In this document: piece by piece, positions 1 through 9,360 of the stretch
How positions within the stretch are numbered: position 1 is the first letter of the stretch
Layout: every line of letters begins with the position of its first letter
Origin: an uncultured Spartobacteria bacterium
Lineage (GTDB): Bacteria > Verrucomicrobiota > Verrucomicrobiia > Chthoniobacterales > Chthoniobacteraceae
Direction of reading: 5' to 3'
Length of the DNA stretch: 64,000 nt
Assembly (NCBI GenBank): GCA_903882875.1
Contig: CAIRYQ010000124.1
Span: 1 to 64,000, forward strand
Translations under genes and position numbers: made by a program
Notes under the pieces: model-generated
What the model saw: the letters and a program-made list of their open reading frames with translations, nothing else
Told to the model about the DNA's origin: nothing
Database searches by the model: none

Positions 1-1
1 C

Positions 2-658
2 AACTACTGCGCTCCCACGGCAATCTCGAACGGCCTGATCTATCTGGCGCAGGCGCGGGGCATGAAGGGATTGGTTGCCGGTACCGGACATGATCATCAA
101 ATCGCGCTCATCGAGAAGCTGGCTCGTGAGATGGACACCGACCCCAAGAACGGAACCAGTCCGGACAAAATCATCACCGGTCTGCGCCGTTATGTGGAGG
201 CAAACGGCTTTCGCATGAAACGGCTGGAAGTCGCCACATGGCGCGGACTCAGCGAGGTGAACAGGGCTTGCTCCGTGGGCAAAAAGCCGGTGCTGGAATG
301 GCTCCGTGCAGCGGCGGCTGACCCGGATTGCGTCGAAGTGTTCAACGTGGGCTGGTACCGCAAGGAGGAGAACGGCTTCAACCGGCACAGCGGCCATTGG
401 GTGACCGTCGTGAATGCCGGTCCGGGATTGCGCGACTTCTCGATCCACAATCCCCTCCTGCGTCCGGATGCTCAGCAGCAGAAAAAAGCTGTCTCACTCA
501 CCATGCTCGACAAAGGTTTCAATGTCATCAACGCAGAGGGCAAGGACACCGGCAACATGAGCGGCTACTATCAGGTCGCAGGACCGGGACTGCCCTTGGG
601 TGCCAAGACTGCTGCAGCGGTTCTCGATTCGGTGATCGTGTTCAGTGTGCAGAAGTAG
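2..658 (+). CDS. C39-like cysteine peptidase domain protein (5' truncated by window edge)
   Basis: The reading frame is open from base 2, before the first ATG at 62, so the gene begins outside the window. The first visible residues are N-Y-C-A-P-T-A, which look like the catalytic cysteine region of C39/papain-like peptidases: a Cys at the N-terminus of a helix, here with Cys at bases 8-10. A histidine in S-G-H-W-V-T-V (His at 395-397) followed by I-H-N-P fits the His and Asn/Asp part of the triad. The 218 visible residues have no membrane segment; any signal peptide would lie upstream. In this family the fold is used for peptide cleavage or as an inactive binding domain; the substrate here is unknown. 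The ATG at 62 lies after the catalytic cysteine and is therefore unlikely to be the start. The fold call is moderately sure, activity is inferred. Confidence 0.6.
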   Translation, partial: NYCAPTAISNGLIYLAQARGMKGLVAGTGHDHQIALIEKLAREMDTDPKNGTSPDKIITGLRRYVEANGFRMKRLEVATWRGLSEVNRACSVGKKPVLEWLRAAAADPDCVEVFNVGWYRKEENGFNRHSGHWVTVVNAGPGLRDFSIHNPLLRPDAQQQKKAVSLTMLDKGFNVINAEGKDTGNMSGYYQVAGPGLPLGAKTAAAVLDSVIVFSVQK

Positions 659-946
659 GATCGGACGGCCCCGTGCTTTCCGCACCACACCGCAGCAAGG
701 TGACGTCAAATGGATGCCGGGGTTATCGAGGGAGGCCTCGTTATGTTAACGTGGAGCGGCCGACGAACGCACCGAGATTGCCATCTCAGCTTGATGGCAC
801 CCGCCAGCCTTGCAGTTTGCCGGCGCGGTGAATGTCGAGAGTGGCGGATGCGCGTGTTGGCGCGACCCTTCGCCCTGACCGCAAAAAGCCTTCTGTTCGC
901 GTTCGCGATCCGGTAAAATTCCTGCTCACAAAATCGGAGGAACAGC

Positions 947-1825
947 ATGCAGGACAAAATCGTCAGATCACTGGAGGAAGGTCCGGATCATCAGCCGGAC
1001 TGGAGGAGTCGCGTCGTCGAACTCTATATCGCCGACGTCGCGAAGGCTCAGGATGCCAAGGCGCGTCTATCCGAGATTCTCTTTGCGGAAAATGATCCGT
1101 TCGTCCGGCAGTTCCTGCGATTCCGCTACGATGGCGTCTGTTCCAATGCCGCCGGCTTTCGTTACGCTGCGGGATGTCAGGCGCGAAATGCGACCACCGG
1201 TACCGCCAGTATGATTCGTGCGATGTTGATCGCCGATCGCACCGCGGATGAAATCGCGGTGGAGTTGGGAACCTCCAGAATTAACATCGTGACGTTCATG
1301 AAGGTCTTCTTTGACGTCCGCCGCTACCTCGATAACGAGGTCTGGCTGCGGAGTATCGTGATGACGGTGCCCGACGGTGTGGGTGAAGCCGAGGCGCTTC
1401 GGGAACGGCGATGGCTGACGGCCGCATACCACCGTGGGTGGGAGGGCGTCGAGCAGGTGGTTTTCCATCGTATTGTAGCCACACCCGAATCCATCGAGAA
1501 AATCTCGCGACAACTGTCCGCTGACCTCGGAGCCCGAGCCCTGGAATATGTGGGGGATATCCAAGCCCGAGGCGAAGCCCCAAGTGAAAATGATCTGCGC
1601 CGCTTCCTCGCAGCACGCAACGTGGAGGCTCGGCAGCCCCCTCGTGAGACCGGCAAGGACGACGGGTATCTCAAGTTCGTCACCGCTCTCCACGAAACTT
1701 GGGTGGACAAGGCCGAGAGAACGGGCGATCCGGGGCTTGCGCTTTTGTTGGCGGGGAGGGATTCGGATGGGGTGCATCACGAGGAGCCCCCGCAGAGGCT
1801 CCGCCGACGCTTTGCCGCAGCGTAA
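947..1825 (+). CDS. Uncharacterised protein with HTH-like segment
   Basis: A 292-residue protein preceded by a good Shine-Dalgarno (cggagg about 8 bases before the ATG), which fixes the start. I do not recognise a named family. Residues about 87-125 contain A-D-R-T-A-D-E-I-A-V-E-L-G-T-S, the pattern of a helix-turn-helix (turn at E-L-G-T), followed by an F-F-D-V-R motif. This resembles small proteins in PVC bacteria and Proteobacteria that use a similar HTH to choose a 'next helix' segment, but the function is not known to me. No signal peptide or membrane segment is visible. The C-terminus is rich in Arg, Pro and Glu. It stands alone on the plus strand, with a pseudogene converging from the right. 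A DNA-binding or mobile-element accessory role is possible but unproven. Confidence 0.6.
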   Translation: MQDKIVRSLEEGPDHQPDWRSRVVELYIADVAKAQDAKARLSEILFAENDPFVRQFLRFRYDGVCSNAAGFRYAAGCQARNATTGTASMIRAMLIADRTADEIAVELGTSRINIVTFMKVFFDVRRYLDNEVWLRSIVMTVPDGVGEAEALRERRWLTAAYHRGWEGVEQVVFHRIVATPESIEKISRQLSADLGARALEYVGDIQARGEAPSENDLRRFLAARNVEARQPPRETGKDDGYLKFVTALHETWVDKAERTGDPGLALLLAGRDSDGVHHEEPPQRLRRRFAAA

Positions 1826-1865
1826 CGACGCATTTCGGATGCGATTTTTCCGGGGCGTTGTGATG

Positions 1866-2353
1866 AAGCGCACGGTCACCCGGGCTGCGAACTGCTTCAG
1901 CGCCTCTGTCGCCTGCCCGTCCGCAGTCTCTGGGGCAAGCAGCGACTCAGTGAGGTAAATGGTATTGAGACTCGTTTTCGCGCCTCCGAATTTGTCATGG
2001 TTGAACGGCTGAAAGCCGGCGTGCTTCAGATACGGCGGAAGGGACTAGTGGCGGAACTTGTCCACAGTCTCGTTGGTCACCGTAAAGCCGTGAACCCTCG
2101 CCTCTGTCATGCGCCGAACCGTAATCGGCACAGAACGATACAAGGCAGAGGCGGGCTGGGTCCGTTTGACGAAGACAGGCTGACCCTAGTCGACTCCGAC
2201 TCCATTGTTGCCATCCTTCCAGTCGGCCGCGCTCTTTTCCAGGAAGACGAGACTGCGTTTGATTGCCTGATGAAGTTGAACTCGCGAGGGTGGCGCTTCG
2301 GATGCCAGCATTGTCCCTTCGGCGATGCCGAGGGCCGTCAGGATCGGTCGCAT
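1866..2353 (-). pseudogene. Decayed gene with two in-frame TAG stops
   Basis: Reading the minus strand from ATG at 2353 gives M-R-P-I-L-T-A-L-G-I..., then V-Q-L-H-Q-A-I-K-R-S-L-V-F-L-E-K-S-A-A-D-W-K, which looks protein-like. The frame hits TAG at 2186-2188 (codon 56), continues with believable sequence (S-V-P-I-T-V-R-R-M-T-E-A-R-V-H-G-F), hits TAG at 2045-2047 (codon 103), then continues through S-L-N-T-I-Y-L-T-E-S-L-L-A-P-E-T-A-D-G to about 1866. Both stops could be single C-to-T changes of CAG codons. The N-terminal part resembles squalene-cyclase-like alpha-repeat proteins of PVC bacteria ('FLEKSA.DW ... EAR..G'), but the Cys-x-x-Cys-His that many carry at this point is missing. I infer a dead remnant; no single open frame longer than about 60 codons explains this stretch. 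The family guess is weak. Confidence 0.45.
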
Positions 2354-2562
2354 GAAAAACATTCTTTTCGCCTACCGGTGAGACGAGACGCGGACGCAAG
2401 TGCATCCCACTCTGTTCGGCTGCCGCGGCGGTCGCCGCACCATAAATACGACGATGCCCGGTTGTGGAATGTGCATTTTGGATTCGAACACGGCGTGTGA
2501 ATCGGCCCCGCGTCTGTCGAAAATGCCTAATTCCAAATGACTGCCGGGCTCACAGGAACGCT

Positions 2563-5500
2563 ATGCTGACCAATCTTCGACGAGGATTTTCACTTGGCGA
2601 GCTTCTCGGCTGCGTCGCCGGCATTCTTCTCGCCTGCCTGGCGCTGCCCGGACTGGCGGCTCCTCCTGCCTCCGCGTTGCTCCTGGATATCAAGGACGAT
2701 GCGCAGCTTGTCCAGATCCGCACGAGCGAGAAAGCGAAGATCGAGCCGACGCAGGAAACTCACGAAGGCAAGCGCGCTTTCAAGGTCGTGTTTGCGCCGG
2801 TGCCGGAGGGACAGCACGACTATCCGGCCGTGGTCATCGAGGATAGCGCGCTCAAGGTGGAAGACTTCAGTCCGTTCGAGGCCATCACCTTCTGGGTGAA
2901 AAATGTTGGGCCGGAGGAGGCAGACTTATCGCTCTCGTTCAGGGATAAGGATGGCAATCGCGCCTTCCCCATTCCTTCGACGATCACGGTCAAGCCAGGT
3001 CACTGGGAGCAAATCGTGTCACGGCTGGTGCTGCACGGCCTTGATGCGAAACAGATCAGCTCCCTCCATTTTTTCCAAAAGGACAACCGCCGGCCAGCCA
3101 CGCTTCTAATCGCCGATATTCAGCTCCTTTCGCCCTCCGCCGGCCGTTTCGCGGGCCAGGTCCAGGCCACGCGGCAGGCACTGAACAGTGCGCGCGCAAG
3201 CGCCTTGGCCATCGGCGCGAAGGATCAGGTCGAGCCGCAGATCGCCAAGCTCGTGGGGGGCTTGGATCGCCTCGATGCGGTGGTGGACATGAGCACAGCG
3301 GCGGACAAGACGGAGCGCCTGCTGGAACTCGCCCACATCTCGGCGGCAGCGCAGGAGATGCTCACTGCGATCCGAGTCGGCAAGGGCGGCAAGGCGCTCT
3401 ACCTCAGCGGTGGGTCCGTCGAGAGCGGGTGGCTGAGGGATTCAGAGAAGCTGAAGACCATCACGGAGTTCGGACTCTCAAACACCGTGCTCGGCGATGA
3501 AGTGATCCCGCTGCTGGCATCGGCGCCGAATCTGGAAGTCCTCGCACTCGACTCCAACCGCATCACTGGAGCAGGACTGAGCAAGCTCGCAGGCGACAAG
3601 CTCCGCAGTCTGGTGATGTCCACCACCAGCGCGACAGACGAGGCATTGAAGGATGTGTGGAAGTTCGCATCGCTTCAAGAGCTGCAACTCGCGGGCACGA
3701 ACGTGACGAGCGGCGTGCTCGCGCATCTCGATGGGCTCAAGCAATTGAAGAGCCTGTCGCTCGCGGGCACGCAAGTCACCGACACGGGCTTCGCCGCAAT
3801 CAGCAAACTGACCAGCCTCGAGTCGCTCGATCTCAAGCGCACCAAGATTCACCAGGGCCTGAGCCATCTCGCGGCCTTGACCAAACTCAAGTCCCTCGAC
3901 CTCGGCGATACCCAGTTGGACGACAGCGACCTGTCGCAGTTCGTGAAGCTCGCGCAGCTCGAAGCGCTCTCGCTGGAGAACACACCCATCACCGGTGCGG
4001 GCTTCGGCGACATGAAGGGACTCACCAAGCTCGCAGCGCTGAACCTTAACCGAACTCGTGTGGGCGACTTCGCCCTGCGGCAGTTCGGCGCGCTGCCGCA
4101 ACTGCAACGCCTGGAGCTGTCGAGCACGCGCGTCACCGATGGTGGTGTGATCGCGATCATCGCTGCGGCCCCGCTGAAGTATCTGGACCTCTTTGGCACG
4201 AACATCACCGACGCCGCACTGGCACCGCTGCAGAACAAGCAAGGATTGGAACACCTCTTCCTCGCCGGCACGCAAACGTCCGACGTCGGGCTCGGCTACA
4301 TCGGCAAGCGGAAGTTCGGGCTGAAATCCCTCGACCTCGAAGGCACGCAGATCACGGACGCTGGTTTGGAAAACCTCAAAGAGATGCACCCGCTCTCCTT
4401 GAAGCTGGGCAAGACGCGCATCACGGGTTCAGGGCTGAAGCATCTCGCGGGCATGGCCGGTCTGCACGTGCTGGATTTGTCGGGCACGAGCGTGACGGAC
4501 GACAGCCTCGATGCGCTGGCTCCGCTGACGAATCTGCAAACCTTGCTGCTCAGCGGCACCCGCGTCACGGGCAAAGGCATGAGCCGGCTCCAAAGCGCGC
4601 TGCAGATCGCGGAACTTCAGTTGGAAGCAACCGAAGTGGGCGATGAAGGCATCGATCTGCTGGCCGCACTGCCGAATCTCCAGCGGCTCAATTTGAATGA
4701 AACCTCAGTCACGAACGAGGGGCTGAGGCGCCTGAAGAAACTGACCAAATTGGCCGTGCTCAACCTGAGCCGGACGCGCATCACCGACGAAGGCATGGCC
4801 GAGCTGGGCGACAAATTCGTGGAACTGGACCTCAGCCACACGCGCATCACGAACGAGGGCGTGGAGCACCTGCAAGGCTGCAATCAGATGACGAAGCTGC
4901 GCCTCGCCTCCACGGCCATCACCAACGATGCGCTGAAGCTGCTGCAGGTGATGCCGCGCCTCAAGCATCTGGATGTGGCGGAGACGGCGGTGGACGATCT
5001 GGGTTTGCAATACCTCACGCTGCTCCCGCAATTGCAGGAGCTGAATCTCAACGGTACCGCGGTGAGTGATCGCGGCATCGATGCGATTCTGAAGATGACG
5101 AGCCTGCGCCGCCTGTCGCTGGAAGGCTCGCGCGTCAGCGCGCAGGGCGTGTCGTATCTGAAACGAAACGCTCCAAAGCTGGTCGTCGATGTCGTGTTCC
5201 CGTTCGTGTGGGGCGAGAGCTTCTCGCATTACGATCTGTCCAATCAGGCCGGCGCTGCGGTTCCTGCGAGCCCAACGGTCTTCGTGCAGCAACTCAAGAG
5301 TCTGCAAAGCCTGCGTCGTCTGCGCATCAATGACTCGCTGCTGGCGCCGGAGGTCCTGCGTTCCCTGAAGGATCTCGCTGCACTCGAGGACTTGAGCTTT
5401 GAAAACACAGCGGTCACCGACGGCCAGCTTGCGAACCTGCTGGGCTTGTCGCAGGTGGCGCGCCTCGATTTCTCGGACACACGCATCAGCGATGAAGGAA

Positions 5501-8500
5501 TGACGCATCTGGCGGACATGCAGGCCCTGCGCGAGTTGTCGCTGCAAGGCACACGAGTGAACGGCAGCGGCTTCGTGCATCTGGCCAGCCTGAGCCGTCT
5601 GCAGGTCCTGAATCTCCGGCGCACACGGCTCGATGACGATGGCGTGGCGCATCTGATCGGACTGAGGGAGCTGCGCAAACTGGAGCTTGGCAACACGCGC
5701 GTGAGCGACGCTGGCATGGAGCATCTGGTGAAGCTGCCGCGTCTGCAATACCTCGATCTCTACGGCACCGCCGTGACGGACAATGGCGTGAGAACGCTGA
5801 GCCGGCTGACCACGCTGCGCTACTGCTACCTGACCAATACCAAGGTCACCGACGCCGCCATCGAGCAACTGCGCGGGCTGACTGAGCTGGAGGAACTCGC
5901 AGTCGATGGCACGGACGTGACGGATCGCGGACTGGCCCAACTCGCTCCGCTGACGAACCTCATCCGGCTCCGAATCGGCCGCAGCAAGGTCACCGAAGCA
6001 GGCCTGTCTCACTTGTCGGTGCTGTCCAAACTCGAGAGCCTCGGCTTGACCGGTCTGCCGGTGACAAATGCGGGCATCGAGCCGCTGCAAGCCATGTCGA
6101 GCCTCAAGTCGCTGGACCTCTCCGGCACGATGATTGATGACAACGCCCTGCCCGCGCTGGCGAAGCTCCCGTCTCTCGTCGATCTGAATGTGCGTGACAC
6201 CGGCCTCACGGAGGCAGCCCTCGCGCGCTTCCAGTTGGCGCATCCGTTGATCCACGTCATCACTGGCATGACGCGAAGTGGCTACTCCATCGGCGCTGTG
6301 ATCATCGCGATCCTTTATCTCATCGCGGTGTGTTTGATCAGCTTCTATGGGCTGCATCGCTGCTGGCTGACGTGGCGTCTGTTGAAGGATCGCGAGACGA
6401 GGAAATCGCCTGTGCCCGCCGGGAGATTCGACATCCTGCCGCGCGTGACCGTGCAGCTTCCGATGTTCAACGAGCGCCACGTTTCCGAGCGCATCATCGA
6501 AAGCGTCTGTGCGATGGATTACCCTCGCGAGCGCTTGCAAATCCAGGTGCTCGACGACTCGAGCGATGACTCCGCCGACATCGCGCGGCTTTGTTGCGAG
6601 CGGATGGTCGCGGCAGGCCATCCGGTGGAGTATCTGCACCGCACCGTTCGCGAGGGTTTCAAGAGCGGCGCTCTGGCGGCGGGTTTGAAATCGGCCACGG
6701 GGGAATTCATCGTCATCTTCGATGCGGACTTTCTGCCTGGCTCCGACTTTCTCCAGCAGACCATCCATTTTTTCACCGATGCCAAAGTGGGCATGGTGCA
6801 AGCCGAGTGGTCGCACTTGAACCGCGCAGACTCATGGCTCACTGAGTTGCAGGCGATGTTTCTCGATGGCCATTGCGTCGTCGAGCAGGCGGTGCGGAGC
6901 CGTAGCAAACGCTGGTTCAACTTCAACGGCACGGCCGGTGTTTGGAGACGAAGCTGCATCGATGAAGCCGGCGGGTGGCAGCATGACACGCTGACGGAAG
7001 ACACAGACCTCTCTTATCGCGCGCAGCTCAAGGGCTGGCGCTTCCTCTATCTGCCGACGATTAAATGCGCTGCCGAACTCCCTTCCAGCATGAGCGCCTT
7101 CCTCGCGCAGCAGCATCGCTGGACGAAGGGTCTCATCCAGACCGCGAAGAAGCTCGTGCCATGCATTCTTGTCAGCAAAGCGCCGCTGAAGATCAAGCTC
7201 GAAGCCTGCATTCATCTCACCACGCCGGTCATGTATTTGGTGATGTTCCTCGTCGCGGCGGTTGCGTTGCCCGCGATGTTCCTGGCCACGCCGTTCACCG
7301 AGGAATCGCGCCTCGCGCTCGCCGCGGGACTCGGCACGCTGATGCTCGGCACGATGGGCGCGGCCACATTCTACGTCGTCTCGCAGCGCATTCAGGGATT
7401 CCCGCTGATCCGGACGCTGCTGAAAATCCCGCTGCTCATGGCGCTCGGCATCGGCATCTGCGCGGTCAATGCGCGAGCTGTCGTAGAGGCGCTGCTGGGC
7501 ATGAAGAGTCCGTTTGTCCGCACGCCAAAACTCGGCGCAGGCGGTGACACCGATCCGGATCAAACAACCGCGCATCGGCGTCGGCGCTTCCCTCGCGGAC
7601 TGCTGGAGCTGCTGATGTCGGGCGTCTTGTTCGCCTGCTTCGCGCTCAGCTTTGTGCGGCCCTTCACCTTAATCGGCGTGCCGTTTCTCCTGCTCTTCGC
7701 ACTGGGTTACGGAGGCGTCGGCTTGCTGCGACTGCTGGATCAATACGCCGCGCGTGTGACGCAGCTCCGCTCGGCCGCCGCACCCTGGCAGATGCTCTCG
7801 CCGGCGCGATTCGCCATCGGAGCGCTCGGCGTGGTGTTCCTCGCCGGAATGGCGTTCGCCACGCTCCAGCTCGACGCTCCCGCAAGGGCCGTTCGACGCA
7901 CGCGCGAGGCTGTTGCACTGGGGCTCGATGTGACCACCGCGAACTGGCAGATCCAACCCCGCCAGACTCCAGGCCAGCCAGGCGGCATCAGGAGTGTGCA
8001 TGCCGAACGCGGCTCGCTGGTGCTCCGCGTGCAGCTCGATGACAAGGCCAACGAAGGCGAAATCTTCCTCGACCTCGACGGTGCAATGCTCGCTCTCGGC
8101 GACTCACTGGGTCGGGGCCGGCAACTGAGCTTTACCGTCGAATACGCCTCGCGCTTCACCGGTGAAATTCAGACCTTCGTCCGAGATCGCAAGGGCCGGC
8201 TCGAATACGGCAACATGCAGATCGTCGAGAGCCACGACGTCCTGCGTCCTGTGACCGTGGCGCTGACTCCCAGCCTGCACATGCCCGCGATGGGCTATCA
8301 GGACAAGGGCTTCGATCCCGCTGCGGGCATCGCTCGCATCGGACTAAAAATCAGCGCGCAGAGCGACCGCGTGAGTGGCGCCGGTTATCGTCCCTTCCGT
8401 GGCACGCTGCGCATCGCGAGTGCCCGCATTAGCGATGTCGAGCACGGCACGCACCTCGATCCCGAGATCCGCCGGCCTGCACACGAAGGCAAACCATTGC

Positions 8501-9360
8501 CTGTGCTCACGAGCAAGGAATTCCTGGCCGGCAGCGGGGTGGATCGCCCGTGGCCGCTTGGCTATGCGTTCTCCGGTCCCGTGACCGACGCAAACAAGGA
8601 GGAACTGGAGCGCACCTACAAGGCCCTCGCCGGCCAGGGCTGCCGCTTCACCCGCGTCTATGTCGGCGACTACCGCACCGGCCTGTTCTTCGACCGCAAG
8701 GGTCTGGTCAGCGGCGTTGACGCCGAGTTCCTGAACTACTTCGACCAGCTCGCGTCCGTCGCCAATGCGCACGGCATCACCGTGATGTTCAGCCTCACCG
8801 ACAACGCCATGGTCAATGGCCGTCGCGCGGAAAGCCTCGCGCTCCTGCGCGAAGGCGAGGGGTCGGATTGCTTCGTCAATCACGCGCTCATCGAGATTGT
8901 GAAGAAGCTCAAGGGCCGGCAGGTGATCTGGGATCTTTTCAACGAGCCCGAAAACGTCACCACGCTGCCACTGCGCGACGTCCAGCGCTACGTGGATCGC
9001 GTCCTCGCCGCCGCGCGCCAGGCCGATCCGCAAGCGCGCTTCACCGTGGTCAGCCGCAGCCGATCCGAGATCGCCTACTGGCAGGGGCGCGGCCTCGATC
9101 TCTACTGCCACAACATCTTCACCGGGCGCACGCTCGAAGACGCACTCAGCGCCGAACCCCGCATCCTCGACGTCGCCATCATGGTCGCCGAGATGGCCCC
9201 CGAGCTTGTGTCCAAGACCAGCCTCGACGCCCTGCGCGGAGCCGGCTATGTCGGCGTCGGCATCTGGGGCTGGGGAACGAAGGACAAATACGAATGGCAC
9301 GAGCGCGATCTTGAACGCATCATGCGACCGCTGGTGGGGATGATTCCGGCAAAAGAATAA
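2563..9360 (+). CDS. LRR / CslA-C-like GT2 polysaccharide synthase / glycoside-hydrolase-like fusion
   Basis: A 2265-residue modular membrane protein. Start: ATG 2563, after aggaa and opening a clear signal peptide (M-L-T-N-L-R-R-G-F-S... to about A35). An ATG 33 codons upstream only adds unlikely residues. Order of parts: beta-sandwich, CBM-like region (about 40-190); helical linker; about 40 leucine-rich repeats of roughly 23-24 residues (about 280-1230, interrupted near 870-905); a membrane span (about 1242-1265); a processive GT2 catalytic domain (about 1294-1526) with D-D-S-S-D-D near 1331, D1387-x-D1389, T1478-E-D and Q1516-Q-H-R-W1520; further spans (about 1553-1770); a beta-rich segment; and a GH-A/GH5-like barrel (about 1985-2260) with N2127-E2128-P and E2210 as candidate acid and nucleophile. 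The N-F-N-G-T-A-G-V-W-R motif favours mannan/glucan synthases of the CslA/C type. The product is unknown. A beta-propeller gene follows, overlapping by 1 base. Confidence 0.85.
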   Translation: MLTNLRRGFSLGELLGCVAGILLACLALPGLAAPPASALLLDIKDDAQLVQIRTSEKAKIEPTQETHEGKRAFKVVFAPVPEGQHDYPAVVIEDSALKVEDFSPFEAITFWVKNVGPEEADLSLSFRDKDGNRAFPIPSTITVKPGHWEQIVSRLVLHGLDAKQISSLHFFQKDNRRPATLLIADIQLLSPSAGRFAGQVQATRQALNSARASALAIGAKDQVEPQIAKLVGGLDRLDAVVDMSTAADKTERLLELAHISAAAQEMLTAIRVGKGGKALYLSGGSVESGWLRDSEKLKTITEFGLSNTVLGDEVIPLLASAPNLEVLALDSNRITGAGLSKLAGDKLRSLVMSTTSATDEALKDVWKFASLQELQLAGTNVTSGVLAHLDGLKQLKSLSLAGTQVTDTGFAAISKLTSLESLDLKRTKIHQGLSHLAALTKLKSLDLGDTQLDDSDLSQFVKLAQLEALSLENTPITGAGFGDMKGLTKLAALNLNRTRVGDFALRQFGALPQLQRLELSSTRVTDGGVIAIIAAAPLKYLDLFGTNITDAALAPLQNKQGLEHLFLAGTQTSDVGLGYIGKRKFGLKSLDLEGTQITDAGLENLKEMHPLSLKLGKTRITGSGLKHLAGMAGLHVLDLSGTSVTDDSLDALAPLTNLQTLLLSGTRVTGKGMSRLQSALQIAELQLEATEVGDEGIDLLAALPNLQRLNLNETSVTNEGLRRLKKLTKLAVLNLSRTRITDEGMAELGDKFVELDLSHTRITNEGVEHLQGCNQMTKLRLASTAITNDALKLLQVMPRLKHLDVAETAVDDLGLQYLTLLPQLQELNLNGTAVSDRGIDAILKMTSLRRLSLEGSRVSAQGVSYLKRNAPKLVVDVVFPFVWGESFSHYDLSNQAGAAVPASPTVFVQQLKSLQSLRRLRINDSLLAPEVLRSLKDLAALEDLSFENTAVTDGQLANLLGLSQVARLDFSDTRISDEGMTHLADMQALRELSLQGTRVNGSGFVHLASLSRLQVLNLRRTRLDDDGVAHLIGLRELRKLELGNTRVSDAGMEHLVKLPRLQYLDLYGTAVTDNGVRTLSRLTTLRYCYLTNTKVTDAAIEQLRGLTELEELAVDGTDVTDRGLAQLAPLTNLIRLRIGRSKVTEAGLSHLSVLSKLESLGLTGLPVTNAGIEPLQAMSSLKSLDLSGTMIDDNALPALAKLPSLVDLNVRDTGLTEAALARFQLAHPLIHVITGMTRSGYSIGAVIIAILYLIAVCLISFYGLHRCWLTWRLLKDRETRKSPVPAGRFDILPRVTVQLPMFNERHVSERIIESVCAMDYPRERLQIQVLDDSSDDSADIARLCCERMVAAGHPVEYLHRTVREGFKSGALAAGLKSATGEFIVIFDADFLPGSDFLQQTIHFFTDAKVGMVQAEWSHLNRADSWLTELQAMFLDGHCVVEQAVRSRSKRWFNFNGTAGVWRRSCIDEAGGWQHDTLTEDTDLSYRAQLKGWRFLYLPTIKCAAELPSSMSAFLAQQHRWTKGLIQTAKKLVPCILVSKAPLKIKLEACIHLTTPVMYLVMFLVAAVALPAMFLATPFTEESRLALAAGLGTLMLGTMGAATFYVVSQRIQGFPLIRTLLKIPLLMALGIGICAVNARAVVEALLGMKSPFVRTPKLGAGGDTDPDQTTAHRRRRFPRGLLELLMSGVLFACFALSFVRPFTLIGVPFLLLFALGYGGVGLLRLLDQYAARVTQLRSAAAPWQMLSPARFAIGALGVVFLAGMAFATLQLDAPARAVRRTREAVALGLDVTTANWQIQPRQTPGQPGGIRSVHAERGSLVLRVQLDDKANEGEIFLDLDGAMLALGDSLGRGRQLSFTVEYASRFTGEIQTFVRDRKGRLEYGNMQIVESHDVLRPVTVALTPSLHMPAMGYQDKGFDPAAGIARIGLKISAQSDRVSGAGYRPFRGTLRIASARISDVEHGTHLDPEIRRPAHEGKPLPVLTSKEFLAGSGVDRPWPLGYAFSGPVTDANKEELERTYKALAGQGCRFTRVYVGDYRTGLFFDRKGLVSGVDAEFLNYFDQLASVANAHGITVMFSLTDNAMVNGRRAESLALLREGEGSDCFVNHALIEIVKKLKGRQVIWDLFNEPENVTTLPLRDVQRYVDRVLAAARQADPQARFTVVSRSRSEIAYWQGRGLDLYCHNIFTGRTLEDALSAEPRILDVAIMVAEMAPELVSKTSLDALRGAGYVGVGIWGWGTKDKYEWHERDLERIMRPLVGMIPAKE

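Noticed and set aside
4705-6816. 703-residue open frame antisense to the LRR region
   Set aside because: It mirrors the repeat pattern of the opposite strand and has no domain-like sequence; long antisense frames are common in GC-rich repeated DNA.
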